From Candidatus Gastranaerophilales bacterium (lineage in GTDB: Bacteria; Cyanobacteriota; Vampirovibrionia; Gastranaerophilales; Gastranaerophilaceae), in assembly GCA_023662705.1 (NCBI GenBank), contig JAMPIM010000004.1, positions 1-64,000 on the forward strand: DNA of 64,000 bases, written 5' to 3'. The position numbers were made by a program, and so were the translations under genes. A model generated the notes under the pieces. It was not told the DNA's origin. It worked only from the letters and a program-made list of their open reading frames with translations, and did not search any database. How positions within the stretch are numbered: position 1 is the first letter of the stretch; each line of letters opens with the position of its first letter. Positions 40,067 to 51,300 of the stretch are shown here, piece by piece.

Positions 40067-41143
40067 TTAAGTTAAAACTTCTTCTAGTTCTTTTTGAGGG
40101 ATGAGTATACCTTTTTGAAGATCATATTGTTTAATAAATTTAACCTTTGCCATAACTTCTTCTTCGCCTATTATTAAATCGATATTGTTTTGCATTCGTG
40201 CTAATGCTTCTTCATCGTTGTAATAAATATTTATAATAGATTTATCTTTTGCAAGAAGTATATTTCTTAAAATACTGTGGTCTGTTATATCAAGAGAATG
40301 TCCCATTATGTGGAACTTTGCAATATATATTTTGTTATGACTAGGATGTTTTAATTCATTTAATAATTCTTGATATGGCTCAATTGTTCCATATCTGTGT
40401 CTTTGATGGTGCTTTTTGAATATGTTAAATTCAACAGGTATTTGTTCATTATCAAAATTATGTGTTCCTAAAACCATATTACATCCATTTTCATTATTTA
40501 TTTTGCCATGCACATATACAGCTTTTGTTTTTATTGCAAAATTATTATGATTGAAATTTATTTTATAAAGTTGTTCACAAGTATCGGTATAATTAAAATT
40601 CAATAAACTTATACAATCGCTATTAATACGCAAATTATATTTAGGTGTACTTTTTATTTTTCTATTTTCTTCTTCCGTTAAATAATTCTCAAATTCTCTT
40701 ACAAAATCTCGAAGTTGATTATACAAGAAATTAATAAAATCTTTAATTGGCACACAGTAACAATCTCTATTAAAATAACATTTAGGTTCGCAAAAATATT
40801 TTTCTGCTTCATCAAAATTAAATTTCCAATAATCTTTAGAAATGAAAAATGCAATTTCATTAAATCTTTTACCATGAATACTATTTTTAAAATAAGACAA
40901 TTTGCTTAATTTTAAAATTACATTATAAATCTCTCTTTCAAGGTCAATCCATTTGTCACCATCCAAAGTTTTATTTAAAAAGTGTTTTGCCCAAACATTG
41001 TTATATAAAAAGTTTTCATCATTTGCTATCTCTGTGTTTCTGTTTGAACTATATTTTTTCTCGTAATACTTTAAAAAGTCACTATATCTGGTATCTAAAC
41101 CATGAGCTAAATCAAATCCATTCCCTAAAATTAAAATATCCAT
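40067..41143 (-). CDS. abiH: AbiH-like abortive-infection protein
   Basis: This is a 358-residue protein. The N-terminal ILILGNGFDLAHGLDTRYSD is the signature of AbiH (PF14253), a lactococcal phage-abortive-infection family of unknown mechanism. Other family blocks include LLNFNYTDTCEQLY and the HIMGHSLDITDHSIL region. The gene follows hsdR by 6 bases and is the last of the type I operon, so it is probably co-transcribed. No membrane helix or nuclease motif is visible. Confidence 0.82.
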   Translation of the reverse strand: MDILILGNGFDLAHGLDTRYSDFLKYYEKKYSSNRNTEIANDENFLYNNVWAKHFLNKTLDGDKWIDLEREIYNVILKLSKLSYFKNSIHGKRFNEIAFFISKDYWKFNFDEAEKYFCEPKCYFNRDCYCVPIKDFINFLYNQLRDFVREFENYLTEEENRKIKSTPKYNLRINSDCISLLNFNYTDTCEQLYKINFNHNNFAIKTKAVYVHGKINNENGCNMVLGTHNFDNEQIPVEFNIFKKHHQRHRYGTIEPYQELLNELKHPSHNKIYIAKFHIMGHSLDITDHSILRNILLAKDKSIINIYYNDEEALARMQNNIDLIIGEEEVMAKVKFIKQYDLQKGILIPQKELEEVLT

Positions 41144-41149
41144 AAATAT

Positions 41150-44100
41150 TTACTCCTGATATTCTTTAAAGTTTTCCACCTGTTCCATAACCTTGGTAAA
41201 TACTTCTGGACTATATTGCGGTGGATATCCGTTTTTAACTAAACAGATTTTTATATCAAGTTTTAGTTGATCTCGAACATTTTGATTGTTAAGCCAGTCA
41301 GTAAAAGAAGATTTAGTATCAATTATTTCTTTAACTTTTTTTGCCAATACTTTGCATTTATCATTAATAATTATACCATCGGTTTCTTTATCGTTTCCAT
41401 ATTCAAAATTATATTGATTGCGCAAAGCAATTAAAATGTCATAGAATGCTTTTTCTTCAAAAGTTAAACCAATTTTACGGAAACTTTCTCTATTTTCATT
41501 CATCTGTTGCAAAATATTCAAAGCTTGCTCTGTTGCTTTTTTTATAATATCTTCCGAAGCCTGTTCTTGTGCTTCACCTGCCTCTTCGGTATCAAGGTGT
41601 TTTCTTCTTTCATTATATTCTGTAATTGTTTTTTCCAGCATTTCTTGGAATGTTTTTGATGCTACCTGATTAACTTTTCCATATTCTTTAATCTGCTTGC
41701 GTAACATTTTTACAAGAAGTTCCAGTTTAGTTGCTGGCATTTTAATATCTGATAATTTTTCAAAATATTCAGGTGAGAAAAGATCTTCCTCTTCACCAGT
41801 TTCAAGAACACTTTCAACTCGATTATATTTTAAAGCTTCTTCGACCATCTTGGAAACTGCATAATTCATAGTTTCAGTGTCTATTTCTGTTGTTCCGTTC
41901 ATCTTTCGAACAAATCCTGCTATTGCCATGAAACATTGTGCAAGTGCCGATTCTTCGTCTTTAAGATTTCCTGAAGGCTGGCAAATATCATAAGCGGCTC
42001 TCATTCTTTTTACTGTTTTTAAGAAATATGTTTTAAATGAAACTTTTTTTGAAGAGTTATTTTCTCCAAGATTCAATTCTTGAGTTGAAATAAAAACATA
42101 TTCTCCTGCTTTTGCAAGTAATTCATAGCGTTTTATAGGATTAGAATCAATATTTAAAAAAGGTTTTAAATCATAATCAACAAATAAATTTTTAAGTATT
42201 TCAAGTTCTTCTCTAAATACATTTGTTGCTTGCTCAACGTCATCTCTCGTTGGTGCAACAGAGGCATCTCCGCCATATATTTTCATTGCCTCACGCATGT
42301 TATCACGAATACCAATGTAGTCGATAATCATTCCATATTCTTTGCCAGGATACTTTCTGTTAACCCTGCTTATTGTTTGGATTAATAAATGTTTCTTTAA
42401 GGGCTTATCATTATACAAATATGTAAGTGAAGGCACATCAAAACCTGTAATCCACATATCTACGACAATGGCTATATGGAAATTTGATTTTTCTTGTTTA
42501 AAAGCTGCGTCTAATTCTTCCGAACGTTTGTCGTTGCGAACTCCACCAAGATAGTTATACATTTCTTCTTTATCATTACTTCCAACACTGGCAACCATTG
42601 CAATAAATGGCATTGGTTTTAGTTCTTTAAGCTCTTCGTCTGTTACACAAACATCATCAGGATATTTCTTCTCTTCAAACCATTCAGGATACTTTTCTTT
42701 AAATTTTTGCAACAAATTATATGCTATTTCTCTTTTTGAACATACAATCATTGCTTTTTGTATTCTGTTTGGTTCTCCTGAACAAGCTATTACATAATGA
42801 TCATGAATATCTTTAGCAAGACGCTCTAAACGCAGAGATTCTCCCAAAATTACTTCCATAGAACTCATAGCGTTTTTACTTGCTTCAATATCTTCTTCTG
42901 TTGCACCGTCATCGGCGCATTTTTTGTAATAGTTTTCAATTTCTTTTACTTTTTGTTCATCAAGTAATACTTTTGCTATACGAGGATGATATTTGATTGA
43001 AACGGTTAAGCTGTCTGCAACAGCTTGATCCATTGTGTAACGGTCAATTTCATCCCCAAATGTTTGATAAGTTTCTGCTATGGGTGTTCCTGTAAAACCA
43101 ACAAAAGTAGCTTGTGGGAACGCTTCTTTTAATACTTTTGCATAAGGTTTTGATACCATTGCTTTCATATTTTCATCAGCATCTTTGCTAAATTGTATTT
43201 TTTTAGAATGTTCAAGCTGAGTTCTGTGTGCTTCATCTGAAAAACAAATAATATTTTGACGGTCATTAATAAGCCCGATTTTGTCATCTTGTCTATCACA
43301 GAATTTTTGGATAGTACAAATATAAAAACCGCCGCTTTGTCTTACTGCGAGTTCTTGCCTTAAATGTGCTCTGTTTTTTACAATAGACACTTCGCCAAGA
43401 TTTAAAAACTCCTTGCTTTTTGTAAATAGTTTTGCACCTTGTTTTTGGAGTTCTTCTCTATCAACAATCAAAATAATTGTAGGGGAACCGATTTCAGATA
43501 TATCCGTGCAACGAAGAGCGAGTTGACGAGCAAGAAAAGCCATTGTATATGTTTTTCCACATCCTGTTGCACCAAAGTATGTGCCACCTTTGCCACTTTT
43601 TGAAACGATAGAATTAACAATGCTTTGTTTTAAAAGTTTTGCTGCAAAAAACTGAGGATATCGACAAACAATTTCTTTTTCGTTTTTATCATAAATTTCA
43701 TCTTGAAAAAGAATATAATCTCTAAAAATTTCAAGAAAACGAGTAGGCTCATATACCCCTTTAATCATTGTTTGCGTTTCAGCAAACGGCAAAGATGATA
43801 TTTTGTCTTCTTCATTAACACGTCGCCAAGCATAAAAATGTTCATATTCTGTTTTAACTGTGCCAAGCCTTGTTTTTACTCCGTCAGAAATACAAGCTAA
43901 TGGACAATAATGCAATAAATGGGGAATATCTCTCCAATAACGTATTGTTATTTGCTCCCAGGCATCATATATTGTTGCGTTTACGTCAGCGGGATTTTTT
44001 AATTCAATTACGCATAAAGGAATACCATTCACAAATAATATAACATCAGGTCTTCTAACTTTCTTAAGCCCGTTATTTGTATATTCAACTTCAAACTGAT

Positions 44101-44476
44101 TAACAACGCGAAAAATATTTTTATTAGGTTTTTTAAAATTGATGAGTGAAATCATCCTTGCTAATCCGTCTTGCGGAGTATATTGAATGCCATCAACTAA
44201 CCAGCCATAAACTTTATGTAAAGTTGCAAAATCACTTTCGCTACCTACAAGACGAATGGTATCAAAAATTTGAATTATTTCATCATCTATTAAATCGGGG
44301 TTTGTATCAGCTATAAATGTTTTAAAATCATCAGCAATTAAAACATCTCTTTTTGTACTTCGTTTTATATTGCTATCCAAAGAATAATTCCAACCTTCAG
44401 CTTCCAAAAATTTAATAAAAGCACATTCGTATTCCGATTCACAATATTGACCGTTAAATTCTTTAAGTTTTGCCAT
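41150..44476 (-). CDS. hsdR: Type I restriction endonuclease subunit R
   Basis: This 1,108-residue subunit has a nuclease domain with RRPDVILFVN (Asp144) and CVIELKNP (Glu158-x-Lys160), Walker A FGATGCGKT (302-309), motif II CFSDEAHRT, and motif VI TISRVNRKYPGK. That is the HsdR order: PD-(D/E)XK nuclease, SF2 translocase, C-terminal helical domain. Length is normal. The gene starts 3 bases after the end of the broken fic gene. HsdR cuts unmethylated DNA after translocation with HsdM and HsdS. Confidence 0.93.
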   Translation of the reverse strand: MAKLKEFNGQYCESEYECAFIKFLEAEGWNYSLDSNIKRSTKRDVLIADDFKTFIADTNPDLIDDEIIQIFDTIRLVGSESDFATLHKVYGWLVDGIQYTPQDGLARMISLINFKKPNKNIFRVVNQFEVEYTNNGLKKVRRPDVILFVNGIPLCVIELKNPADVNATIYDAWEQITIRYWRDIPHLLHYCPLACISDGVKTRLGTVKTEYEHFYAWRRVNEEDKISSLPFAETQTMIKGVYEPTRFLEIFRDYILFQDEIYDKNEKEIVCRYPQFFAAKLLKQSIVNSIVSKSGKGGTYFGATGCGKTYTMAFLARQLALRCTDISEIGSPTIILIVDREELQKQGAKLFTKSKEFLNLGEVSIVKNRAHLRQELAVRQSGGFYICTIQKFCDRQDDKIGLINDRQNIICFSDEAHRTQLEHSKKIQFSKDADENMKAMVSKPYAKVLKEAFPQATFVGFTGTPIAETYQTFGDEIDRYTMDQAVADSLTVSIKYHPRIAKVLLDEQKVKEIENYYKKCADDGATEEDIEASKNAMSSMEVILGESLRLERLAKDIHDHYVIACSGEPNRIQKAMIVCSKREIAYNLLQKFKEKYPEWFEEKKYPDDVCVTDEELKELKPMPFIAMVASVGSNDKEEMYNYLGGVRNDKRSEELDAAFKQEKSNFHIAIVVDMWITGFDVPSLTYLYNDKPLKKHLLIQTISRVNRKYPGKEYGMIIDYIGIRDNMREAMKIYGGDASVAPTRDDVEQATNVFREELEILKNLFVDYDLKPFLNIDSNPIKRYELLAKAGEYVFISTQELNLGENNSSKKVSFKTYFLKTVKRMRAAYDICQPSGNLKDEESALAQCFMAIAGFVRKMNGTTEIDTETMNYAVSKMVEEALKYNRVESVLETGEEEDLFSPEYFEKLSDIKMPATKLELLVKMLRKQIKEYGKVNQVASKTFQEMLEKTITEYNERRKHLDTEEAGEAQEQASEDIIKKATEQALNILQQMNENRESFRKIGLTFEEKAFYDILIALRNQYNFEYGNDKETDGIIINDKCKVLAKKVKEIIDTKSSFTDWLNNQNVRDQLKLDIKICLVKNGYPPQYSPEVFTKVMEQVENFKEYQE

Positions 44477-44478
44477 TT

Positions 44479-45443
44479 TTATTCCTCTACTTGCCAGTGT
44501 CCGTTTTTATCGGCACCGATACGCTTTATTAATCCGTTTGCTTGAAGTTTTTTCATATTCTCGATTACACTTTTGCTTGTAATTCCAATAATATTAGCAA
44601 GTTCTTCTTGCGTTACAAATGGATTTGTCTTAATTGCATCAATAATTTTTTCTGATTTACAGTAACTTTTTGAGTAACTTTCTTCTCTGTAGCGATAATT
44701 TCTTCTATTGTATTCAACATTAAAGAAAGCATAATTTCTATGAATTTTGTACTGTTTGCGGCACTGTCGCTTGCTCCAAGAACATTATAGTATTCTTTTT
44801 GATGTTCCTTTATTAAAGTTTCAACAGGAAGCCAAGCAAAAATTTCTTTCCATTTTTTTAAGATGGCAGTCTGCCACAAACGTCCTATTCTACCATTACC
44901 ATCTTGAAACGGGTGAATAAATTCAAATTCATAATGAAAAACACAGCTTTTTATAAGCGGATGAACATCGCTGGTTTTTAGTAATTCAAATAAATCACAC
45001 ATAAGTTTAGGTACTCTTTTAGCCGGCGGAGCCATGTGAACGACTTTTTCTCCGTCAAAAATTCCGACACCATCGGTTCTGTATTTGCCGTTTCTTTCTA
45101 CCAAATCTTGCATAATAAGTTTGTGTGCTTTTAGTAAATCTTTTTCATCGTAAGGATTAAGAGATAAAAGCAAATCATAGGCTTGTATTGAATTTTTTAC
45201 TTCTTTTATTTCATTAGGGTTTCCCAATATGCGTTTTCCCTCAATAATTTCGGTAATTTGTTCTAGGCTTAAACCGTTATCTTCAATTGATAAGGAAGAA
45301 TGAATTGTTTTTATTCTGTTTTCTTTTCTTAATTTCACATTTTGTGGACTATTTTGAAGATAATTTATTTCCCCGATTTTTTCAGAAATATTAGAAATAA
45401 GTTCAATTATTTTTGATGTAATTTCAAATGGTGGTGTATACAT
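44479..45443 (-). pseudogene. Fic/DOC-family AMP transferase, frameshifted near its C-terminus
   Basis: The first 276 codons (to 44613) include the full Fic core: IHPFQDGNGR (His177 to Arg185) with an inhibitory-like SLSIED near residue 50. A stop follows QIHL. In another frame the sequence continues to a stop at 44479 as ...SEKIIDAIKTNPFVTQEELA and ends ...KNGHWQVEE, the winged-helix tail typical of this Fic group. A single missing base near 44650-44665, perhaps in the short A run of TCAAAAAG, splits the gene. The catalytic part is intact. The ATG directly follows the hsdS stop. Fic proteins often sit in type I loci. Confidence 0.8.
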
Positions 45444-46574
45444 TTATGCACCTTCCTTTGCTTCTTCAATAGAACCTTTTATTAATATCGGACAGATATT
45501 TTTTATTTGATTTTTGAGTTTTTCATTAATTGCTTTGCGTTGTTTGTAAGTATTATAGATATTAACAATGCATTTTTGGATGTTAATGTTTGGTATTGGA
45601 ATTTCTACCTTAATTAAATCTTCCCAAGTGAAAGTTTCTCTTGCAGATCCCCACGAATGAAATCTTACGTACCTATCAAATTCGGTTCTATTGAAAAATA
45701 TTGATAAATATTCAGGCAATAGCTTATTTTCTTTTGAAGAAAAAACTTCGTTGACAGATGTAACAACAATGTCTTTGTATGTATTATTAAAAGCGTAAGC
45801 AAATACTTTTTCATTGTGAGTAGTTTGTACAAAGCTAAATTGTCTTGGTTTTACAATTTTATAATTTGCCAATTCATTCCGATTAACCTTTGATGTAGGT
45901 TCGCGAAATTCTTTAGATGTACTTACGCCCATAACATTCTTTGTACCATTTATACCATTTCTCACATCATAATGCTCAATATAAGGTTCAATAGGTTCGC
46001 ATGACATTTCCCGTCGTAAATCTTCTATATATGCATCACAAACCAGTTTCAAGTCTTCTAATCCACGTTCATAACTTTTTTGATTTGCAAGCATTGCATT
46101 ATAAACATCAACATATTTTTGTTGAATTGGAAGCGGCGGCAGGGCAATTTCTATACTGCTAAAATCTTCCCAAGACATTCCATCTCGAATAGAAGCATCT
46201 GTATAAAACCAAAACAGCCTATCTTGTTCTGCGGATTTTAACATTATAAAGAAATACTCTCTAAGCAAAAGTTCTTTTCTTTTAATCTTAAAGATTGTAT
46301 ATGCTGGGCTTACATATTTATTAGTTGTAGTATTATTTAATGCAATAGGAAGAACCATATCTCGTCCAACGTGCATTAAATTACAGGCAAAGTATTGAGG
46401 TGGTACAACTTTATAATTGCTAGTGTCTATTCCTACTTGTTTAGACGGTTCAAAAAATTCTTTATCTTGGTTTATGCCAGATACTTCATTTTTTGTTAAA
46501 TTGGAAATATTACATTTCTCATTATACAGTTCTACAAGATTATTCAAAAAATACTTATTTAATGTCATATCCAA
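45444..46574 (-). CDS. hsdS: Type I restriction specificity subunit S
   Basis: This 376-residue protein has two target-recognition halves. The central helical spacer is IALPPLPIQQKYVDVYNAML and the C-terminal copy has VEIPIPNINIQKCIVNIYNT; these are the conserved LP-x-P/I-Q segments that join each TRD to the coiled-coil arms. It directs DNA recognition of the HsdM2S complex. It overlaps hsdM by 20 bases and abuts fic. Recognition sequence cannot be derived. Confidence 0.9.
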   Translation of the reverse strand: MDMTLNKYFLNNLVELYNEKCNISNLTKNEVSGINQDKEFFEPSKQVGIDTSNYKVVPPQYFACNLMHVGRDMVLPIALNNTTTNKYVSPAYTIFKIKRKELLLREYFFIMLKSAEQDRLFWFYTDASIRDGMSWEDFSSIEIALPPLPIQQKYVDVYNAMLANQKSYERGLEDLKLVCDAYIEDLRREMSCEPIEPYIEHYDVRNGINGTKNVMGVSTSKEFREPTSKVNRNELANYKIVKPRQFSFVQTTHNEKVFAYAFNNTYKDIVVTSVNEVFSSKENKLLPEYLSIFFNRTEFDRYVRFHSWGSARETFTWEDLIKVEIPIPNINIQKCIVNIYNTYKQRKAINEKLKNQIKNICPILIKGSIEEAKEGA

Positions 46575-48159
46575 TCCTCTTAAATGCTTCTTCCAGCATC
46601 TGCTGGGATTGTTTTTCCAGTTTAAGAATTTCTTTCATTTCAGCCTGAATTCGTGTCATTTCTTTTTCATAATCAATATCTAAATCATGATCAATAAATT
46701 CAATGTATTTACTTGGAGTTAGAGCCCAGCCTTTTTGTTTAATTTCTGAAATACCAACACTTCGATAAAGTTCGGCAACTTCATAATTCGTTCCGTCAGT
46801 TCCTTCGTTTTGCCAAGTGTGATATATTTTTGAAGCTTTTTCGATTTGTTCAGGTAACAAGCAAACTTTCTTCTTGCCTTCATTTTTAATCGGATTTTCT
46901 CTCCATTGACGCAAATCCATAAAAAGAAATTCGTGTTTACGATTTCTTAAATTACGCCCATGGTAATTTCCGCCCTTTTTATTTCTGTTCAATATCCAAA
47001 GAGTTACACTAATATCTGTTGTGATAAACAATTCTCTTGGAAGAACAATAATTGCTTCTACTCGATCATTTTCAATTAGTTTTTTGCGAATTTCTAATGT
47101 GTCACTGTCATTTAAAGCGCCATTTGCAAGCAGGAACCCTGCAACACCGTCTGATGGTTTTAGGTGAGAGAGAATATGTAAAATCCACGCATAATTTGCG
47201 TTGCTTTCAGGCGGAGTTTCATAATCTGTCCAACGAGGGTCATTTTTTAAATTTTCATCATACCAACCCTTAAGATTAAATGGTGGGTTTGCCATAATGT
47301 AGTTAAAATATAAACCTTTATGTAAATCATGAGTAAACGAAGAATCATTTGTTTCACCGAGATTATGGCTTATCCCACGAAGCGCTAAGTTCATTTTTGC
47401 TAAACGATATGTTGCCGCATCCTTTTCTTGTCCATAAACGTTGATACTGTTGATGTTGCCTTGTTTTGATTTCACCAATTCGGCACTTTGAATAAACATA
47501 CCACCGGAACCGCAAGCGGGATCGTAAAGAGTCCCTTCATAAGGCTCAATCATAGAGGCAATAAGCTGAACGACATCATGTGGGGTATAAAATTCGCCTT
47601 CCTCTTTTGTCGCATTTACGGCAAATTCTTTAAGAAAATATTCATAAACTCGTCCTATAAGGTCTTTTTCTTCGCCAAAAGCCTTATGGCTGATTTTGTT
47701 CACCTCATCCACAAGCTTTTTAATGTCATTTGGCGCAAGGTTCCGTGTTGTAAAAGTACCTTCAACAAAACATCCTTTTAGTTGTTTTGAATTGGCAGCA
47801 ATAGTGTGAAGCGCTGTATCAAGAGCTACATTAAGCCCCGGAGCTGTTGTGTTAATAATTGTTGACCAGCGAGCTTCTTTAGGAAGATTATATGTTCCAT
47901 CAGTAAAAGTTGCATCTTCAAAAAAAGCTGCACGTATATTTTCATCTTCAGGATCTAATCCTTGCTCAATTAAAGTTTTGCGAAGTTTTTTTATACCATC
48001 TTCGTATTTTTCACCAATAAAGCGTAAAAATATCAAAGTAAGCATCATATCTCTTTTTTCAAAAAATGAGCCCGAATTTCTGGCTGCACGCAGAATGTCT
48101 CTACAATTAAACAGAATATTATCTATGTTCAACACATCTTTAGAAGTTTTCTTTGCCAT
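46555..48159 (-). CDS. hsdM: Type I restriction methyltransferase subunit M
   Basis: This is a 534-residue N6-adenine methyltransferase. The N-terminal helical domain starts near LFNCRDILRAARNSGSF. Motif I is DPACGSGG (213-220) and motif IV NPPF (291-294), preceded by GEFYTPHDVV. All parts of HsdM are present and the length is typical. The first gene of the hsdM-hsdS-fic-hsdR-abiH operon, it has GAGG a few bases before ATG 48159. The 202-bp stretch before it (48160-48361) holds nothing I can name, only AT-rich sequence. Confidence 0.93.
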   Translation of the reverse strand: MAKKTSKDVLNIDNILFNCRDILRAARNSGSFFEKRDMMLTLIFLRFIGEKYEDGIKKLRKTLIEQGLDPEDENIRAAFFEDATFTDGTYNLPKEARWSTIINTTAPGLNVALDTALHTIAANSKQLKGCFVEGTFTTRNLAPNDIKKLVDEVNKISHKAFGEEKDLIGRVYEYFLKEFAVNATKEEGEFYTPHDVVQLIASMIEPYEGTLYDPACGSGGMFIQSAELVKSKQGNINSINVYGQEKDAATYRLAKMNLALRGISHNLGETNDSSFTHDLHKGLYFNYIMANPPFNLKGWYDENLKNDPRWTDYETPPESNANYAWILHILSHLKPSDGVAGFLLANGALNDSDTLEIRKKLIENDRVEAIIVLPRELFITTDISVTLWILNRNKKGGNYHGRNLRNRKHEFLFMDLRQWRENPIKNEGKKKVCLLPEQIEKASKIYHTWQNEGTDGTNYEVAELYRSVGISEIKQKGWALTPSKYIEFIDHDLDIDYEKEMTRIQAEMKEILKLEKQSQQMLEEAFKRIGYDIK

Positions 48160-48361
48160 ACAGCCTCGCTTTTATTAAAACTATCATATCATGAAAATGC
48201 TTAATTAGGATGTTTATAGATACTATAGATGTAATTGATAAACGCAAATATTTTAATGCTGGATAAGAATAATACTAAGCTTTTTGAATTCTCCTGTTTT
48301 TATGTTACAAATAATCATCTGGAGTGTTACTTTACACAGGTTTTAAGCATTAATTTACACA

Positions 48362-51300
48362 TTACATCCCAAGAAATGAACTGTACTGGTTCTGGAATTT
48401 AGCAATCAGTAAATCCATTGATGCGAATTTTGCTTCAAGCCGTGCTTTATATCTTTCGGCATCTTTTTTTGCTCTGGTAATTTTACTGTCTATTCGTTTT
48501 ATTTTTGTATCATAGGATTTTTCTGCTGCTGAAAAATATCCGGTAACACCTGCTACAGCTTGCTCGATAATGTCTTCAACTTGTACAAATATGCCTTTTC
48601 TTGTTTCATTACCGACTAATAATTCTTTGACAGCATCTCTATCAGCTTCAAATGCTTGTATAAATTTATCTTTGTTAAAGGAAAGAACATTGATATTGTC
48701 AGTTCTAATGTTGCTTGCGGAAGCTTTATCAAGAGAAATTCCTATAGCATCAAGATTTTTGAACACGCTTGTTCCTGCTATTGATGAAGTCATAAGTGTT
48801 CTTATTTGATTTCGTATAAGTTTAAGCGTAAATTGGTCGCTTAATTGTGCTCCGCGTGCAACTTCTTTATCAACATTTTCAATAAGAAGATTGTATGCAT
48901 CGACAATATCGGATACAGCTGTTGCTACGGTTTCTTTGTCTTTTTCAATCGTCAAAGTTGTAGAGCCGCCATCTTCGTTAATGCCTTTAAGGTTTATTGT
49001 AACTCCTGTAATTCTTGATATATCACTGCCTATTGTATTTGAGGTAGATGTAAATCTTGTACCGTTAATCTTAAATACTGCGTTTTTCCCTAAATTCTGA
49101 AGATTAACATCCAATCTTGTTGTTTTAATAGAACCGTTTGCATTACGTTCGGTTATTGTATAACCCATTATATCTGTAAAATTTGATGTACCTGCTTCTA
49201 TATTAATAAAAGAAGCGCCTGTTGTTCGGGATTTTATAACCAGTTTTCCGTCAACTGAATCCCAATAAGCTGTTGCATTTGCACCTTCTGAAGCATTTAT
49301 TTGAGAAATAATATCAGATAATGTTGTAGAATTTGTTATATTAAATTCAGCAGTACCGATAATAAATGAACCTTCTGTAACATCGCCTTTGCGGAATAAT
49401 CCGGCAGTTGTTATTACAGACTCTCCGTTAACTTTGTAGAGCTCCCTGGCACTACGCACAACGCCTGTCCCATCGTTTGAGACTCCGCAGATAGCAGAGA
49501 AATTTGAGGTATCTGTTGTAGAACCTACATCAATAGAGGCTCCGGATGTTGAATAAAATTCCAGATACCCATTAACAAATCTAATATTAGCATCAGCAAA
49601 AGCCGTTGTAATTCTTGAATGAAGCTGGTTAAAAGTTTCGTCTTGATTTACTTGAATTACAGCTCTTTGACCGTCTCTGAATATGGATAGGCTTCCTGAT
49701 GAAATATTTAGTTGACTTAATTTTGTATTTCCGTCTGCATAATTAGCAGAAGAAATTGAACGTTCTTCAACAACGGTTGTGGTAGCTTGACAGGTGTCAT
49801 TGCTGGCACTGTAGCCGCCCAAATCATCATTATAAGCCAATCCCAAATTCGCAACAAGACTGGATGTTCCGGTATTGTTGATTGTGAAATCTTTGTATCC
49901 GCTCTGTATCATTAGTACTCCATCAGAGAGAGTTGCGATAAGTCCCAGCTGCTCAAATTTGTTGATTAAAGTTCCGATTGTATCATCATCTGAGATTTTT
50001 ATAATATTGTCTAATCCGTCAACTTTTACGGATAAATCACCTTTTGCTTTCAGAGTACTATTTCCCCATACAATATCCAGATTGCTTAATAAAGTGTCGC
50101 TGGTAGCATTTGTATGGGTGGTAACAATTGTTGAGGTTTCCAAACCTGCTGTATAATTATACTGCTTATCATTGTTTGCGGCAGGGAATAGAATATTTGC
50201 CACATTGGAGGCGCTTGTTGTAGAAGCGGATTTGGCGACGTAAACATCACCGGCTCCTGAGATTTTTAGGAGTGACGAAGTTCCATTATCAATAAGATTT
50301 GCAGTTAATCCGAATCGCGTAAGTGTGTCAATAAAACTACCAAGCGTTTCGTCAGATGAAATATATGCTGTGTATTTAACTCCGTTTGCAAAGATATTAT
50401 ATTCGCCTGTTGTGATTCCAAGCTTGCTGAGCTCTGTTTCTCGTGTTGCAGCAGTATTAAATGTAGATGTTTTAATAACCTCAATCGGCTTGCTGTCGTA
50501 AGCATCTGTGCTAATCCATTTTTCAGCTGTAATACCGAGAATATCCAATATGTTAGATTTCTTATTGCTGCCTGAATATGTTTGTATTATTGAGTTACCT
50601 TTGTTTTTGAGTATTAACTGACCTTTATCGTTAATTACTGAGTCAAAACCATAAAGCGCCAGTTCGTCCATTAATGTTCCGAGAGTATCATCAGCGGTGA
50701 GCGAAATATTTGTTTGAACACCATCTTTGATTACTGTAATATTCCCATCAGAGTAAGTTCCTTCGTTTATATCGGCGAGTTTTGTTGTACGTGAGACGGC
50801 AACTGTTACGTCGGCAGGTATTGATAATCCGTTTGAGGTATAAATATTTACAAAATCCCACTCTGCAAATAATGTAGTTACAAGGTTAGTTTTTGCACCT
50901 GCTCCTGCACTTGTTGCGATATAAGTATTGTTGTAGGCTCCGATATTTATAGAACCGTCTGCATCAAGATTGGCAATCATGCCGTAGCTGCCCAGAGATG
51001 CAATTAAATCTCCAACTGTCGTATCGTCTGTAATTGTTTCTGTTGTGCGTACACCGTTTTGATAAATAGTATACTCACCGTTTGTGATACCAAGATTTCT
51101 TCCGGATGTGTTATTTAATTGTTTAAGCTTAGTATGCTCATTAACAACATTGTTAGATGTTGTTGTGTATTGAAGTTTTTTGCTGTCGGAATCATAACGC
51201 GTACTCCAATCACCACTGATTCCGAGTTTTGATAATATATTTGATGCATTGGCTCCTATTCCGCCGGTTGTCAAATAGCTGTCGTTGCTTCCGTCGTAAT

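Noticed and set aside
40700..40910. Small plus-strand frame inside abiH
   Set aside because: Shadow of the minus-strand gene; composition is that of its antisense.
44600..44680. Programmed frameshift in fic
   Set aside because: There is no recognised slippery heptamer, downstream pseudoknot or stimulatory signal, so a mutation or error is simpler.
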